From Rhipidocladum racemiflorum (taxonomy: Eukaryota; Streptophyta; Magnoliopsida; Poales; Poaceae): a stretch of DNA of 64,000 nucleotides. Below the pieces are notes generated by a model. It did no database searches. It was not told where the DNA came from and saw only the letters and a program-made list of their open reading frames with translations. The DNA lies in contig CM070580.1 of assembly GCA_036346355.1 (NCBI GenBank), forward strand, positions 24,915,374-24,979,373. The letters run 5' to 3'. The translations under genes and the position numbers were made by a program. Positions 23,054 to 32,830 of this stretch are shown here, piece after piece (positions within the stretch are counted from its first letter, which is position 1; each line of letters starts with the position of its first letter).

Positions 23054-23507
23054 GCTAGCCCCCGAGGTTCAAGTGGGAAAAAGGCCTAAGGAAGGCCTTC
23101 CCCTTGGGCCTACCGTCCACGAGCACGTCGGATTTGCTGCGGCGAACAACTGCCGCGACAACCGAGCTATTGACCTCCTCCAGGAACGAGCCTTTTGCCT
23201 CAGCTCGTCGCGCTTCGAACGGACGTGGGCCCCTCTTAAGGAGTCCGTGCATGCTCTTAAGGAGCGCCTTGACCAGAGTGAGCAAGCGAGGTCGGGCCTT
23301 GAAGCGACGGTGGCGACCCTGCGCAACTCCGCTCGAAGCGCCGAAAGGACAATCGACCAGCAACGGGAGGAGTCCAGGCAGCTTCGTCAGGCGGCAAGCG
23401 AAGGTCGTGAAGCTCGCCGGCGGGTGCTCGACCTCGAGTCCGAGCTCGACTCCGTGCGGGAGGAGCTCGTCGCTCTGCAGGACGAGAAGCGTGCCGGCCT
23501 CCTGTAA
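23010..23507 (+). CDS. Antisense coiled-coil ORF inside the gypsy element
   Basis: A 165-codon open frame runs opposite to gag-pol, between the 3' LTR and integrase. Its first 15 codons overlap the LTR, so the true start is uncertain. From about residue 75 to the end it is rich in charged heptads (ESVHALKERLDQSEQARSG, REARRRVLDLESELDSVREE), a clear coiled coil. Additional ORFs at this place and orientation are known for Tat elements. The coiled-coil tail resembles the C-terminal part of the plant 'putative gypsy type transposon' proteins (Pfam Transposase_28), whose N-terminal domain is missing here. Function is unknown. Confidence 0.6.
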   Translation: MAPEVIYGNYPTPRQLAPEVQVGKRPKEGLPLGPTVHEHVGFAAANNCRDNRAIDLLQERAFCLSSSRFERTWAPLKESVHALKERLDQSEQARSGLEATVATLRNSARSAERTIDQQREESRQLRQAASEGREARRRVLDLESELDSVREELVALQDEKRAGLL

Positions 23508-24153
23508 TTCCTTCTTCCCGTGTTTTACCTGAAAAAACTCAAAAAACCTCCTAGTCGAACAAAGAATGTTTCGAATTTAATAGATACGCTTTGTTTCCCT
23601 TGTAATGATAGCGAGTTGCTTCCTCCCGTTGCTCCCTTTTTTTGATGGTTATGCGAGCTAGCGGACGATCGTACTAGGGAGTGACTACCTTGTGCGAAAG
23701 CTGCTCTAGGTTGTAGCCACACGGTACCCATATAGCCCCCGCCGTCAACGGAGGTCGTGGGCGTAGGCTGCGGGCACGACCTCGTTGACGGAGTAGTGCC
23801 CTGCGGAGATCGTGTGGCCTTTTTGTGTACGGTGCGTCTATACCGCCCACCGGCTGACTGAGCTTCGAACCGTCCGAGGGGTGTCCATGCGAATCTTTAC
23901 TCGCGCGGAGGTCTCGCGAAAAAGATGGTCGACTTATGAGGAAGGAAGCCCTCGAGGTCGAGCTCGTGGCCCGATGTTAGGTGGTCGACGCCGTCTGCTT
24001 TTGCCTCGACGACCGAGCCTCGCTTCCTCGATATTTGATCTGGATCGAGCTTGGTTGCGAGATTTCGCGGGGGTGGGGTTTAAAAGAGAAGAGAGAGAGA
24101 GAAACCGGGAGGCCAAGGTGTCGAAGTTTATTAAAGGAGTAAAGTGGGTGTGG

Positions 24154-25137
24154 TTAGACATGGAACTTACGCAGTTGGTCGATGTTCCAAGTGCTGGCTA
24201 GTTCTCGACCATCTTCCATCGCGAGGCGGACAGCCCCGGGCGTCTTTGTTGAGACGACCGTGTAAGGACCCTCCCATCTCGGCGTTAGCTTGTTAGCCTT
24301 TGACAAGTCTTGGACCCGTCGCGTAACGAGATCGCCCGATATGTAAGGTCCTCGGTCGTACTGATTTAGCGGCGTGCTGCGGAGAGCTTGCGAGTAAATC
24401 ATGGATCGCAGCAGTAACCCGTTCTCGAAGTTGCTTCCGCGAGGTCGAGGTCGAAGGCGCCGCCTTCTGCGTCGATGTCGTCGGCTAGATTCACCCTTGG
24501 GGATCCTGTGACGACCTCGGCGGGTAGGACGGCTTCGCGCCATATACGAGCCGAAAGGGGTCTCACCCGTAGCTCGGCTCGTCGTGGTGCGGACCGACCA
24601 GAGGACGGGAGGTAGCTCGTCCACCCAGGCTTGACCATGCCGATCGAGGTTCTTGAAGACTCTCTTCTTGACTCCTTGGATAATCTGCCCGTTCGCGCGC
24701 TCGGCCGCCCCATTGCTCTGCGGGTGGGCCACCGACGTGAAGCATATCTTGGTCCCGAGCTCCTCGCAATAAGCCTGAAACAGCTCACTTGTGAACTGAG
24801 TGCCGTTGTCCGTGACGAGGCGACTTGGAACGCCGAAGCGGGTCACTACGTTATTGCGGAAAAACCTTTTAGCCGCCTGTGCCGAGATGGTCGATACAGG
24901 CTCGGCCTCGATCCATTTAGTGAAGGTGTCGATTACTACGAACAGGTATTTACAACCCTTCCTTCCTCTGGGAAATGGTCCGAGTATGTCGATGCCCCAA
25001 ACCGAGAACGGCCAGGTCAGGGGCATGGTTTGTAGTGCATATGCCGGCTGATGGACTTTTCGAGCATGGAACTGGCAAGATCGGCAGGAGGTTACTATTG
25101 AGCGCTGCCGCCCAGTAGTTGGCCAGTAGTAACACAA
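24154..25137 (-). CDS. Integrase core and C-terminal domain (gypsy element)
   Basis: A 327-residue open frame. The catalytic triad is visible: Asp in VWGIDILGPF, Asp in LVTDNGTQF and Glu in NGAAERANG. The HHCC cysteines CRSCQFHAR lie near the start. The C-terminus has WEGPYTVV and WNIDQLRKF motifs, normal for gypsy integrases. The frame begins at MCYYWP, downstream of an in-frame interruption, so the zinc-binding N-terminal part is in the next frame upstream (25138-25494). It would insert retrotransposon cDNA into the genome. Confidence 0.9.
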   Translation of the reverse strand: MCYYWPTTGRQRSIVTSCRSCQFHARKVHQPAYALQTMPLTWPFSVWGIDILGPFPRGRKGCKYLFVVIDTFTKWIEAEPVSTISAQAAKRFFRNNVVTRFGVPSRLVTDNGTQFTSELFQAYCEELGTKICFTSVAHPQSNGAAERANGQIIQGVKKRVFKNLDRHGQAWVDELPPVLWSVRTTTSRATGETPFGSYMARSRPTRRGRHRIPKGESSRRHRRRRRRLRPRPRGSNFENGLLLRSMIYSQALRSTPLNQYDRGPYISGDLVTRRVQDLSKANKLTPRWEGPYTVVSTKTPGAVRLAMEDGRELASTWNIDQLRKFHV

Positions 25138-25494
25138 TCAGAAGGCTTTGCTCACCAGGGTCCTAAAGGACGAGTGAGCTCCACACATCCCGTCATGGAT
25201 ATCTTTGAGGAGATATTTGCCTTCCTCTTGGGTGATGCACTTGGAGAGGACCCCAAGCGCGCCTTTGCGGTATAAGAGGCCCTCGACCATTTTATAGGCA
25301 GAGGAGCGTCTTACGAGCCGGATTTTCGGCTTCTTCCTCGAGCGAGGTCCGTGTGCGAGTCTTGGATGAATGGCGTCATCCAACTCGCATCTTGCTCGAG
25401 GAAGGAGACGGCACCAACCGACTCGGTTGCCCCTCCTCGGTGGGTATGGAGGGCTTATAAAGGTGCTCGACGAGCACCCGCCGGCGGTAGTCAA
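25138..25494 (-). pseudogene. Integrase N-terminal (zinc-binding) segment, interrupted
   Basis: The segment contains LLYRKGALGVLSKCITQEEG and LKDIHDGMCGAHSSFRTL, the first half of the HHCC domain. It ends at a stop shortly before the integrase core frame. The break separates it from RNase H upstream and integrase downstream, so this copy would not make one pol polyprotein. Confidence 0.75.
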
Positions 25495-27269
25495 GCGGAA
25501 CCGACCTTCGATAGATGGTCGGCCAGGGCATTGTCCTTCCTGGTTAGGTATAGTCCTTCGAAGTTTCTGAAGTACTTTTCCATTTGCCTTACTTCCGCCA
25601 GGTACAGCGCCATTGAGTCATCGGAGCACTGATACTCCTTGTTACCCTGGTTGACAACTAGCGGCGAGTCGCCCTTCGCAGTTAGTCGTTGGACTCCGAG
25701 CGTCTTGCATGCCCGGCTTGGCCAGCGGACCTTCGTATTCTGCGTTGTTCGCTGCGCCGAATGCGCTTGGAGGGCGATCGATCCGCTCCCCCTGGGGATT
25801 CTAGGACCACTCCACCCGAGCAATCGTAAGCTCGGGATCCGTCGGCGCATGACCCAAAGCGACCGTTTGCTGACCGGGTCGGGTTCGACGGACGGGGTAG
25901 GATTTGTCCATTCGGCTAGGAAGTCTGCTAGGACCTGAGATTTGATCGCGGTTCTGGCTGAGAATTCGATCTCGAATTCGGCGAACTCCATGGCCCACTT
26001 TGCGATCCGTCCTCTTGCGTCCTGATTCCCTAGAATTTCTCTAAGCGGGAAGTTGGTCGGGACTCGAATTTTGTAGGCCTGGAAGTAGTGTCTTAACTTC
26101 TTCGAGGCCACGAGGAGCGCATAAAGGAGCTTCTGGACCTCGGGGTAACGCTCCTTTGGTCCGTGTAGGACTTCGCTGATGTAGTAGATCGGGCGCTGCA
26201 CCCCGTCCCGTTCTACAGTTATGACGGCGCTTACCGCCTGGGGTGTGGCGGCCAGGTAGAGCAAGAGAACCTCTCCCATTCTCGGCGTGGTCAAGACCGG
26301 GGGTCTCGACAAATATAGCTTTAATTCTTTGAAAGAGCGGTCTGCTTCCTCTGTCCAAGCGAAACCGTCGTGCTTCCGGAGCGCCTTGAAGAAAGGCAGG
26401 CCGCGTTCCCCGAGCCGCGAGATGAAGCGACTTAGGGCCGCCATCCTCCCGGTCAGGGACTGAACCTCCCGCGTGCAAGTGGGTGGCCGCATGTTCTCGA
26501 TGGCCTCTATCTTCTCAGGGTTGGCCCCGATTCCTTGTGGACCGATCATGTAGCCGAGTACCTTGCCAGCCTTGACCCCGAACACACATTTTTCAGGGTT
26601 CAACTTTATTCGATGCTTATTGAGGTTATGAAAGGTCTCCTCTAGATCGGGTACATGACCCGAGGCCATCTTGCTCTTGACGACTATGTCGTCTACATAT
26701 ACTTCCAGGTTCCGACCTATTTGGTCCGAGAAGGTTTTCTGCATGAGGCGTTGGAAGGTCGCTCCAGCGTTCCTTAGACCGAAGGACATGGTCGTGTAGC
26801 AGAATGTGCCAAACGGCGTGATGAAGGAAGTTTTCTCCTCGTCGTCGGGCGATATGCCGATCTGGTGATAACCTGAATAGGCGTCCAGAAAGCTCATCGC
26901 CTCGGAGCCGGCCGTTGCGTCGACCAACTGGTCTATCCGAGGTAGCAGAAAATTGTCTTTTGGGCATGCGGCATTCAGTCCTGTGTGATCGACACACATG
27001 CGCCATTTGCCCCCCTTTTTCTTCACGATAACTGGGTTGGCCAACCAATCAGAATGATCGACCTCCCGTATAAAACCGTCTTTGAGGAGCTTGTCCAGTT
27101 CCTCTCTGATGATAGCTTGCTTCTCCGGGGAGAAGCGCCTGAGCTTCTGCCGCACAGGCTTTTTGTCAGGCCGAACTGCTAGCCTGTGCTCGACGACCTC
27201 CCTTGGGACTCCGAGCATGTCAGACGATTCCCAGGCGAACGTGTCCGCGCTTCTCCGGAGGAAGGTCAC
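25491..27269 (-). CDS. Reverse transcriptase-RNase H (gypsy element)
   Basis: A 592-residue open frame. RT motifs are in order: LANPVIVKKKGGKWRMCVD, FLDAYSGYHQI, TTMSFGLRNAGATFQRLM and the catalytic YVDDIVVKSK. The RT-linked RNase H follows (LLLYLAATPQAVSAV, PIYYISEVL, RIAKWAMEFAEFEIEF). The last 130 residues look like a second RNase H with disturbed frame and end with LTRKDNALADHLSKVGSA. A second RNase H is typical of Tat elements. Part of the Pol polyprotein; it copies element RNA into DNA. Confidence 0.92.
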   Translation of the reverse strand: MTFLRRSADTFAWESSDMLGVPREVVEHRLAVRPDKKPVRQKLRRFSPEKQAIIREELDKLLKDGFIREVDHSDWLANPVIVKKKGGKWRMCVDHTGLNAACPKDNFLLPRIDQLVDATAGSEAMSFLDAYSGYHQIGISPDDEEKTSFITPFGTFCYTTMSFGLRNAGATFQRLMQKTFSDQIGRNLEVYVDDIVVKSKMASGHVPDLEETFHNLNKHRIKLNPEKCVFGVKAGKVLGYMIGPQGIGANPEKIEAIENMRPPTCTREVQSLTGRMAALSRFISRLGERGLPFFKALRKHDGFAWTEEADRSFKELKLYLSRPPVLTTPRMGEVLLLYLAATPQAVSAVITVERDGVQRPIYYISEVLHGPKERYPEVQKLLYALLVASKKLRHYFQAYKIRVPTNFPLREILGNQDARGRIAKWAMEFAEFEIEFSARTAIKSQVLADFLAEWTNPTPSVEPDPVSKRSLWVMRRRIPSLRLLGWSGPRIPRGSGSIALQAHSAQRTTQNTKVRWPSRACKTLGVQRLTAKGDSPLVVNQGNKEYQCSDDSMALYLAEVRQMEKYFRNFEGLYLTRKDNALADHLSKVGSA

Positions 27270-27441
27270 GAGCTCGAGTTCCTATTTAGGATCCAGGGAA
27301 GCCCCCACGTGTACGACCTTGCCTGGCTCTGCGTCGCACAGCGGGATGGCCTTAGTTTCTCCCCCGGCCTGGAGGGTAGCCTTGGGCCGGGAACTCCTCG
27401 GCTCTTGGTCGGGCCCGCTGGGCAGCATTGCCCGACCATGT

Positions 27442-28710
27442 CTAAAGCTCCTCTCGCCGCAGCTTTAGGGCTGCTTTGGCTTCCTTCATCGAGATCACGC
27501 CGCCGGGGCCGGGAACCTTCAGGCATTGGTATCCGTGATGCGTGGCGGCCATGAATTTGGCGAGCGCTGGTCGGCCCAGGATGGCATTGTAGGCTGACTC
27601 GAAATTGACTACCTCGAAGGTGATTAACTCCGTTCGGAAGTTGCTCGGGCTTCCGAAAGTTACGGGCATGACGATCTGTCCGAGCGGCTTGGCCGAGGTG
27701 CCGGGGATTATCCCGTAGAAAGGGACTACGACGCTCTTGATTTTGGACCGAGGAATTTGCATCTCGTCCAGGACCCTGGCCGATATCAGGTCCAGGGAAC
27801 TCCCGCAGTCCACGAGCACTCGTCCTACCGCGGTGTTGCAGATCGTTGGACTCACGACCGTCGGGAGCCTCTGGGGTTTCGTCATCCCCGGGGCGGCGTC
27901 CTTAGAGAAGGTGATGGGCAGCTCGGACCACTTAAGCTGCTGAACGGGAGGCTTCCCTTGAGTGACACGAAGTACCTCGCGTGCGGCCTCCTTCAGCTCC
28001 CGACGAGACCCATAGGCGGCGGAGCCCCCGAATATCACGGCGATGTGGTTTCTCGGCTCCTGGTACTCCATGTCCGTATCTTCCTCCTCGGCGGGCTTCT
28101 TGCCCTTGACGTCTCCTTCTTGCTCTGGGAGCGTGGGCATGGGACCCTTGCCATTGTAGAATTGCTCCAGGCGGGAGGCCCATGTTCTGCAATTCCGCAG
28201 GTCGTGTCCATGCGCCTGGTGGAGCGGGCAAAAATAGGCGCTAGCCCGTCCGCGCTGGTCGCCGCGGTCTTGGTCGTCCCGGTTTTGCTCGTTGTTCCGC
28301 TGAACCGGTCGGCCTTTTCCTTTCGCGGCTCCTCCTTTATACGATTGCGAGGTCGGCCGTTGTCGTCGTTCGATGGCCGCCACCATGTCGGAGACGGAGG
28401 GTTTTTTCTTCTTTTTGATTTTTTTCTCGATCGAGCTCACGCTCTTTCGGCTTGACGCCCCTTCGAGTCCGGGCTGAGGGGGCAGCTTTCCCTCGTCCAG
28501 CAGCTTCTTCCATTGGACGGCCTCGTCCGCGTTGGCATAACGGTCAGCCATGCGGAACAGCTCGTTGGCCGTGATGTCCGGGTGAATTTCGAGGTCCTGA
28601 GTAAAGCGTACGTCTCGGACCCCAAACTTGAAAGCCCGGACAACCGCCTCATCCGAGATGCTTGGGATGGAATTGCGTACTTGCATGAAGCGCTGGACGA
28701 ACTGGCGCAA
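27442..28710 (-). CDS. Gag C-terminal part plus aspartic protease (gypsy element)
   Basis: A 422-residue open frame. Residues 1-60 are the end of the retrotransposon gag core (MRQFVQRFMQVRN, LFRMADRYANADEA). Next come a lysine-rich linker and a CX2HX4HX4C knuckle (FCPLHQAHGHDLRNC). The protease follows, with VLVDCGSSLDLI where family members usually have DGGSS, and the ILGRP motif near the end. The Gly-to-Cys change beside the catalytic Asp is unusual. The N-terminal gag lies in other frames upstream. Confidence 0.88.
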   Translation of the reverse strand: MRQFVQRFMQVRNSIPSISDEAVVRAFKFGVRDVRFTQDLEIHPDITANELFRMADRYANADEAVQWKKLLDEGKLPPQPGLEGASSRKSVSSIEKKIKKKKKPSVSDMVAAIERRQRPTSQSYKGGAAKGKGRPVQRNNEQNRDDQDRGDQRGRASAYFCPLHQAHGHDLRNCRTWASRLEQFYNGKGPMPTLPEQEGDVKGKKPAEEEDTDMEYQEPRNHIAVIFGGSAAYGSRRELKEAAREVLRVTQGKPPVQQLKWSELPITFSKDAAPGMTKPQRLPTVVSPTICNTAVGRVLVDCGSSLDLISARVLDEMQIPRSKIKSVVVPFYGIIPGTSAKPLGQIVMPVTFGSPSNFRTELITFEVVNFESAYNAILGRPALAKFMAATHHGYQCLKVPGPGGVISMKEAKAALKLRREEL

Positions 28711-29931
28711 GGTCTCGCCCTCCGTCTGTCAGGCGCTCAAGGTCGCTCCTTCCCGGCGACGAGCGGGCGTACTCTGGAAGTTGGCCCGAGAGTCTTTGCT
28801 CACCGTGCCCAGGACCGGATCGAGTTTTCCTTTTGGTTGAATAGCCACGTCCGAGCCGGCCCGTCCAGCACTGTAGGCAGAAAGTTAGCCATGACCCTTT
28901 CATCACCTCCAGCGGCTAGAATGGCCGTGGTGTAGATCGAGAGAAACTCGTCGGGGTTCTGCGTCCCATCGAATCTCTCGATGTGACCCGGCTTGAACCT
29001 TATTGGCCAGGTCACACGTCGTAGCGACGTCGCGAAAGCCCTGCACCCGAAAACGGGACTGTCGGGACCATTATGCAGCGCGCGCTGGCCGGGCGATCCC
29101 CACCGCCGAGCCCGAGGTTCGTGGGCCCAGCGAGAGAATATCTCCCTATGCTCAGAGGGACGGAGAGTGGCCCAAGAGGAATGTTCGCCCGGTTACGCCT
29201 GTGGCTCGTATTCCGTTGATCCCGAGGAGCCCCGGGAATTGCTCCGGGTGCCCTCCCGAGCCCGGTCGCGTTCGCGCCGGTCACTCCGGGTATGGCTGAG
29301 TGAGTCGTCGGGGTGGAGGCGCTCGACGCGGGCGGCGGCGTTCAGGAATTACTCTGGGCATCCCTTTCTCGGGAGGCTTCCGCCGCTTTTATGTCTCTGT
29401 GGCGATTTCCTCGAGGTCGCTTGGCCACACCGCACCCATGGCTTCTAGGTCGACTTGCTCAGAAACTCTCGAGGTTGCGCACCACCGCGGCCAAGGCTTG
29501 AAGGCGTTCGCTTTCGAGAGGAACGCGGGTGACGAGCTCGTTAAATCGTCGCCTGAGCTCCGGTGTCCGTCTGGCTGTGGAAATTCTCACGAAGCCGGCC
29601 CTGGTCTTGTCGGTAGGGCCACCACGGACTTCTTGCCGTAAGGCGGCGGTGTTCGATTCAAAGATGTCTGCAGGTGCTCCTTGGCCGCTTCATAGCGGTG
29701 AAGACGCGTTTCGGCCGGGGATTTGCTCCCGACATTTCCATCCTCCTCCGCAACGAAGACGTTACGGGATTGGATGGATCGCGAGGGTGACATCACGGTG
29801 TCTCCCGTGGACGCGTCCCCTGGTCGAGCTCGAAAGGTCGGGATGTCCGGACCATCGTAGAGCCCGCCATACTCGCCGTCCGAGAGGCGTCGAGCCGGAG
29901 CGAAAGAATCGCTCGGCGCGGCGGTTTCCAT
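28711..29931 (-). pseudogene. Gag N-terminal region, frames broken
   Basis: Fragments in different frames carry gag-like sequence. 28800-29015 has FDGTQNPDEFLSIYTTAI and LDGPARTWLF, the conserved retrotransposon gag start. 29587-29931 begins METAAPSDSF and looks like the leader of the polyprotein. Stops and shifts separate them from the downstream gag-protease frame, so this copy probably cannot make a full Gag. Confidence 0.7.
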
Positions 29932-30108
29932 GGAGAAGCTCCAGAACCGCCATGATTCTCAAGGCCCCGACGCTTGGCGCCCCATTGTCGAAGAATCGCT
30001 TGTCTTCTTCCTCGATTCCGGGCGCCGAGGCCCTGGCGATCTTGGGAGCTTGTCATCCTCCGGATTCCTCACGAAAGGGAAAGTCGGTCCCCACGACGGG
30101 CGCCACCG

Positions 30109-30705
30109 TGTCGACGATTGGGGAGCAGGCCCCCGCCGAGCTTACTTGTTGGTGGAGGGACCAACTGCGACCCCTTCTCGCGTGATGGGATACTCAGAGG
30201 AGTGACTCACTGGACTTCAATGGGCAAGGACACTGTGATTTACCCTGGTTCGGGCCTCTTAAGAAGGAGATAATAGCCCTACTCCAGCTCGTGTATATTT
30301 TTTGTAAAGAAATGTGTGTCTCTTTCCCTCATGGTGGGGATGCTTTTATAGCTTACAAAGGACCAAACTCCGCAGGTCCCCACTATCCGCACGATTGGAC
30401 CACGTCCAATCGTGGCAACTGGCAGATTCTACAACTCCGCCATGCTCCCGCGGAGGACGCAACGGGCTAACAGAGGTTACGCGCTGGTGGTTACCGACCT
30501 CGAGATCACGTCAGGTCGGCCAATTCCCAGCGCCGAGCTTGGTTGCCTTATGCAAGCTCGAGCTCGCTATTGGCCAGAATACGCGACCTTCTCAGGTCCC
30601 AACTAGATCGTCCTTGGGAACGACCTCCTAATGGCTCGGGCGGGAGCGAGCTCGGCCGTTCGTGGCACCCGAGGTAATTTATGGGAATTACCCAACCTCC
30701 CGACA
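30109..30705 (-). repeat. 5' LTR of the - strand gypsy element
   Basis: 597 bp, about ten differences from the 3' LTR. On the - strand its end (...CGTCGACA) is followed by CGGTGGCGCCCGTCGTGGGG, the likely primer-binding site. Confidence 0.95.
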
Positions 30706-31257
30706 AAATTAAAAAATTTATGCTGCATAACCCAGTGGAAAATCGGTGAATATCAAGCGATTATCGATGAAAATCGACGAAAATTACTTTAAAAATTGGC
30801 CGTTAAAGAAGTTCACTTGATCGGTCGATTATCGATGAATATTTACCGATTATCGGTGAAAATCGATTTTTTTTAATTTTCTTCAAAAAGTTTAATTTTA
30901 AAACCCTTCGATTTTTGACAATTTTCGATCAATTATTGACGAAAATCAGTACCGACCGGAAGGGCGATTTTCAAGGTCAAATTGATAATGTAAACCAGAA
31001 TGCAAGTGGAGGGAGATGTTGATTTATTCACATCTCCATCCGCTTTTACCCAACAAGGACGATTTCAATTATATCACCCTTTTGTCGTTATTTTGATCAT
31101 CTAATGTGCTCTTTGTGGGAAAGAGGATCAAATTGTGGTTATTGGTAACATTTTCTGAGGTTGTCAAGTTCAAGTGGAAGTTGTTTAGTACTAATAAGAT
31201 GTATATATGAATCGCCAATCTTTAAAAAAAAATAGGAGAAAAGAATCGCCAATGTTT

Positions 31258-31258
<1 letters not shown>
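30706..31258. other. Right part of the repeat split by the gypsy insertion
   Basis: AT-rich with many GATTATCGATGAAAATCG-type motifs up to about 30990, continuing the repeat begun at 22340. No gene. Confidence 0.55.

Positions 31259-31332
<74 letters not shown>
31259..31332 (+). repeat. (AG)n microsatellite
   Basis: About 37 uninterrupted AG repeats. The open frame rich in serine and leucine on the other strand is an artefact of this tract. Confidence 0.98.
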
Positions 31333-31335
<3 letters not shown>

Positions 31336-31746
31336 CGCTTATACTAATTATATTATAGATGTTCGCTGACAAAGTGACAAGTGACTTACGAACATTACTA
31401 ATACGTGTGGAAACGCTCCTGAACAAGTCAAGCAGTTGGTGGATATTCAATTAAACTGCAGTCCTCGTCGTCATCAAACGCTTGCTTATCAAATCGAAAA
31501 CATGAAAAGAAATGAAAAAAGTTAGCTAATCTAGAAGACAGAGTATCAACTTAAGCGATCGCCGACTAAACTACACAGCGCCATCCAAGTGAAACACGAA
31601 ACCAAACCTCTAGCTTGCAATTTTAACATTAACAAAACCACCCCAATCATGCATGGCCACGGCTAGTTAGACGTTGAGTTTTCATGGACGAGGCTGAGGA
31701 CCTCCATATCATAGGCGAAGCTTGACTTGGATGTGCGACTTGAAAT

Positions 31747-31863
31747 GAGATCCTCTGACTTCACCTCTCTGACTTTGGGTCACTGACGTGTGGGCCCTCC
31801 CAGCGCATGGGCCCACACGTCAGTGACCCAACGTCAGAGGACGTGACGTCAGAGGATATCCTC
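31747..31863. repeat. Near-perfect foldback (snap-back) element
   Basis: The core arms 31775-31797 and 31809-31831 are 23-nt perfect inverted repeats (TTGGGTCACTGACGTGTGGGCCC and its complement are recognisable by GTCACTGACGTGTGGGCCC) around an 11-nt loop. Imperfect pairing continues outwards through TCCTCTGAC / GTCAGAGGA to about 55 nt per arm. It could be a tiny MITE or a small-RNA hairpin. No TSD is evident. Confidence 0.9.
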
Positions 31864-32339
31864 CCGTGCGACTTAACAACCATATACGTACACCGCCCAT
31901 ACGCCGCGATACCTTCGTCTACTCTTCTTTCCTAGCCTGGTCCTCGTGGACATGTACATAGCTATAGGCACTAGGCAGTACATATTATTCTAGGCAGGCC
32001 ATCGCCATCGCCATCGCAATTAGCTTGTAGTACTACCTTATGAACAGCTCCAACCTTCTCCACATGCTGGTACGATGCTCACCGGCCGTTGGTGCTCTCC
32101 TCTCGAAAGGAGCTTGACATGCATCTATGCACCGTGTTTGTCTTACATGGTACTCGGATAAGATTGATGTCGGGTCATGTGCACTCGGTCAGCATCGACG
32201 AGTCGTGACTTACATGCCGATGGTGAAGAGTAGTACGGGATGGAAGGGCGTGTAGGAAAGGAGAAGTTGGCCAAGCAAGTCCTCCAGTTAGCAATACTAC
32301 ATAACAGTATAATAATATCGTTTCATCTGAGTCGGTTTT
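31864..32339. other. Intergenic DNA
   Basis: No gene recognised. A short CCATCGCCATCGCCATCGC trinucleotide-type repeat lies near 32000. Confidence 0.45.
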
Positions 32340-32830
32340 TTATTTTTTAGAAAAAAAATCGATTATGATAGATAATTCGGTGATCAAAATGTTATATGAT
32401 GAGCAATCATCACAATCGATTCTTAGGTCAGAACTGACTTTAGAATTGATTGTGATGTGCATTTATATCACAATCGGTTCTGAGAGCAAAATCAATTATG
32501 GTGTACACATATACATCACAATCGATTTTTACATAAGAACCGACAGTGATGCATACCACATCATAATCGGTTCCGAGCTTGAAACCGATTGTGATGAGAA
32601 TTCTACATCACTATTGGTTCTCAGTTAAAACCGATTCAAATAGTTTTCTCTTATCACTATCGGTTCCAATAGAAAACCGATACTAATCACTCTCTTACTC
32701 ATCACAATCGGTTCCGAGCTCAGGTGAGTATCTTACATCACTATCGGTTCTCAATTGAAACTGATACAGATAGATTTTTATCGCTATTGGTTGCAATAGA
32801 AAACCGATACTAATTGCTTCGTCGCTCGCT
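32340..32830. repeat. Cluster of short direct and inverted repeats (CACTA-like subterminal region)
   Basis: Variants of ATCACAATCGGTTCTGAG and its complement AACCGAT(T/A)GTGATG recur about a dozen times with spacing of 40-60 bp. Dense short repeats in both orientations are typical of the subterminal regions of CACTA transposons. I see no CACTA terminus or transposase, so the assignment is tentative. Confidence 0.5.

Larger units (their letters stand above)
22457..30705 (-). mobile_element. Complete Ty3/gypsy retrotransposon, Tat-like, TSD AAAAT
   Basis: 8,249 bp. Two 597-bp LTRs (22457-23053 and 30109-30705) and a perfect target duplication AAAAT (22452-22456, 30706-30710). On the - strand the order is 5' LTR, primer-binding-like TGGCGCCCGTCGTGGGG, gag, protease, RT, RNase H, integrase, polypurine tract CCTCGGGGGCTAGC, 3' LTR. 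Integrase last in pol is the gypsy order. Remnants of a second RNase H and an antisense ORF point to the Tat lineage (inference). By eye the LTRs differ at about ten positions, mostly C/T, so the insertion is moderately recent. Some gag and pol frames are broken, so this copy is not fully coding. Confidence 0.95.
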
